Assembly (NCBI GenBank): GCA_900754255.1
Contig: CAAECI010000072.1
Location: forward strand, 1 to 50,572
Reading direction: 5' to 3'
Length of the DNA: 50,572 bases
Source: an uncultured Succinivibrio sp.
GTDB taxonomy: Bacteria; Pseudomonadota; Gammaproteobacteria; Enterobacterales; Succinivibrionaceae
Part shown: in pieces, positions 49,609 to 50,572 of the stretch
How the letters are laid out: every line of letters begins with the position of its first letter
How positions within the stretch are numbered: the stretch's first letter is position 1
Program-made: the position numbers and the translations under genes
The notes under the pieces: model-generated
Database searches by the model: none
Seen by the model: the letters and a program-made list of their open reading frames with translations, nothing else
Told to the model about the DNA's origin: nothing

Positions 49609-50572
49609 TTACTTTAAATGTTTTCCGAAAAATTCCTTCAATTTGGCAACTTCCTGCTCTACATATTCACGGACATAGTAGGTTTTAATGTGAGTTGCGC
49701 CGTCAATGAGATAAAGCTCCTTGTCTTTGGTTCCGGTAGCCTTGTCAAAAAATTCCTGAGTCATATAGAGAGAATCTGCTTTATCACCGGCCATCATCAG
49801 CAACGGAACATTGATAAGTTCAGCCTGATCACGTACATCAAAGGCGATTAGTTCCTGCATTGAATCTGCAGTTACGGTAAATCCTGAATTAGGATGGGCA
49901 TGAGTTTTCATATAGTACTCATAACCTTCACGATAAAGATCGGTGGGAATTTTGGCAATTTCCTCATCAGTCAAAGGCTTATCAAACCCGCCCAACAAAG
50001 GATGTTTTCCTTGTTTTGTAAATGAAGCTCTTGCCTCGGTGGCCGCATCAAGACGTTTTTGGGCTCCGGCAGGATCACTGTTCATATAACCGTTGCGACG
50101 AACTTCTCCGGTATTGAACATCGATAAAGTTGCAACAGCTTTAACTCTTTTGTCACTTTTAACCGCATTTAAAGTGTAACCGCCGCCTCCGCATATTCCC
50201 AAAGCACCTATTTTTTTAGGATCAACACCTTTATACGATGAAATTTCGTCGATCATGCCGCGGATATCTTCAGTACGAAAATACGGTATATCCTGATGCC
50301 TGGGTTCTCCGCCGCTTGCTCCCTGAAAAGCCGCATCTGCAGCAATGGTGATATAACCAAGTTCAGAGAGCTTCTGTGCAAAAAGCCCTGCAACCTGCTC
50401 TTTAACACCGCCGTTTGGATGAGCCACCACGATTGCCGCATATTGACCTTTTTCCTGATAATCTGCAGGAGTATAAATATTGGCGGAGATCTTTATGCCG
50501 TTTAATTGATAAGTTACCGGATGGATATTGACCTGGTGAGGACGATTTTCAGTTATAGCCCCTTCATAGACC
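49609..50572 (-). CDS. Alpha/beta hydrolase, dienelactone-hydrolase-like (5' end outside window)
   Basis: The frame continues to the right edge without a stop, so at least 320 residues are present and the true start is outside; GTG at 50430 is not the start. Visible: IVVAHPNGGVKEQ, FQGASGGEPRH, the nucleophile elbow GALGICGGGGYTLNAV with Cys in place of Ser (as in dienelactone hydrolases), PLLMMAGDKADSLYM (acid) and IDGATHIKTYYV (His). It resembles YcjY-type proteins. Export cannot be judged. It appears to head the cluster, 63 bases before the flavodoxin gene. Confidence 0.85.
   Translation of the reverse strand, partial: VYEGAITENRPHQVNIHPVTYQLNGIKISANIYTPADYQEKGQYAAIVVAHPNGGVKEQVAGLFAQKLSELGYITIAADAAFQGASGGEPRHQDIPYFRTEDIRGMIDEISSYKGVDPKKIGALGICGGGGYTLNAVKSDKRVKAVATLSMFNTGEVRRNGYMNSDPAGAQKRLDAATEARASFTKQGKHPLLGGFDKPLTDEEIAKIPTDLYREGYEYYMKTHAHPNSGFTVTADSMQELIAFDVRDQAELINVPLLMMAGDKADSLYMTQEFFDKATGTKDKELYLIDGATHIKTYYVREYVEQEVAKLKEFFGKHLK

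Noticed and set aside
41608..50572. A second tRNA-Ser 3' end that would be attR
   Set aside because: By eye I found no repeat of the CCCCTCTTTCCGCC end to the right; it may lie outside the window or be lost.
1..50572. CRISPR array, rRNA operon or intact insertion sequence
   Set aside because: No regular repeat-spacer array, no rRNA sequence and no complete transposase seen.

Overview
The window reads as chromosome of an anaerobic or fermentative, flagellated gammaproteobacterium, most like Succinivibrionaceae/Aeromonadales. This is an inference from gene content; no 16S or marker tree was available. Supporting genes are a complete rnfABCDGE operon, pta beside yfbV, minCDE, prfA-prmC, an E. 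coli-like prs, purT, a YccT homologue, an outer-membrane porin, a flagellar hook gene behind a sigma-54 promoter, and an NhaC antiporter. Genes are tightly packed, often with 1-4 base stop/start overlaps, and many transcription units end in clear intrinsic terminators.

Layout of the core part (1-41.4 kb): polyamine-type ABC transporter potABC without potD; prs; a SprA-related HExxH protein; nhaC and a HAD phosphatase; porin; YccT-family protein; chemotaxis receptor; convergent uvrC; a methionine ABC transporter (metN-metI-metQ, minus strand); a large protein with an acidic N-terminal half and a membrane C-terminal half, possibly a degenerate CobS relative; nth, divergent from rnfABCDGE; flgE; a low-molecular-weight tyrosine phosphatase; an overlapping purT / DUF4250 / exonuclease-I-like operon; minCDE; prfA-prmC; yfbV; pta; yfcH; and an L-ribulose-5-phosphate 4-epimerase with a LacI-type regulator and three matching operator-like sites.

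The accessory part starts at a tRNA-Ser(CGA) gene (41.6 kb). Just beyond its 3' end are six helically phased CCTRCA hexamers, two inverted ACAGGTACA sites, and the mutated C-terminus of a tyrosine integrase. A DUF1902/HicB-like gene with a frameshifted hicA follows, then an AAA/DUF4143 ATPase flanked by diverged direct repeats. This looks like the worn end of a genomic island.

The last 6 kb (minus strand) is a compact cluster: a Cys-nucleophile alpha/beta hydrolase (running off the window), an exported flavodoxin, an aldo/keto reductase, an exported alpha/beta hydrolase, and a lipoprotein that fuses a type-B carboxylesterase to two cupin domains. At least three products carry export signals, which suggests an envelope hydrolysis/redox pathway of unknown substrate. 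It is the best candidate here for an undescribed system. The other standouts are two apparent pseudoenzymes: an ExoI homologue lacking all catalytic acids and a CobS-like membrane domain lacking its Asp motif.
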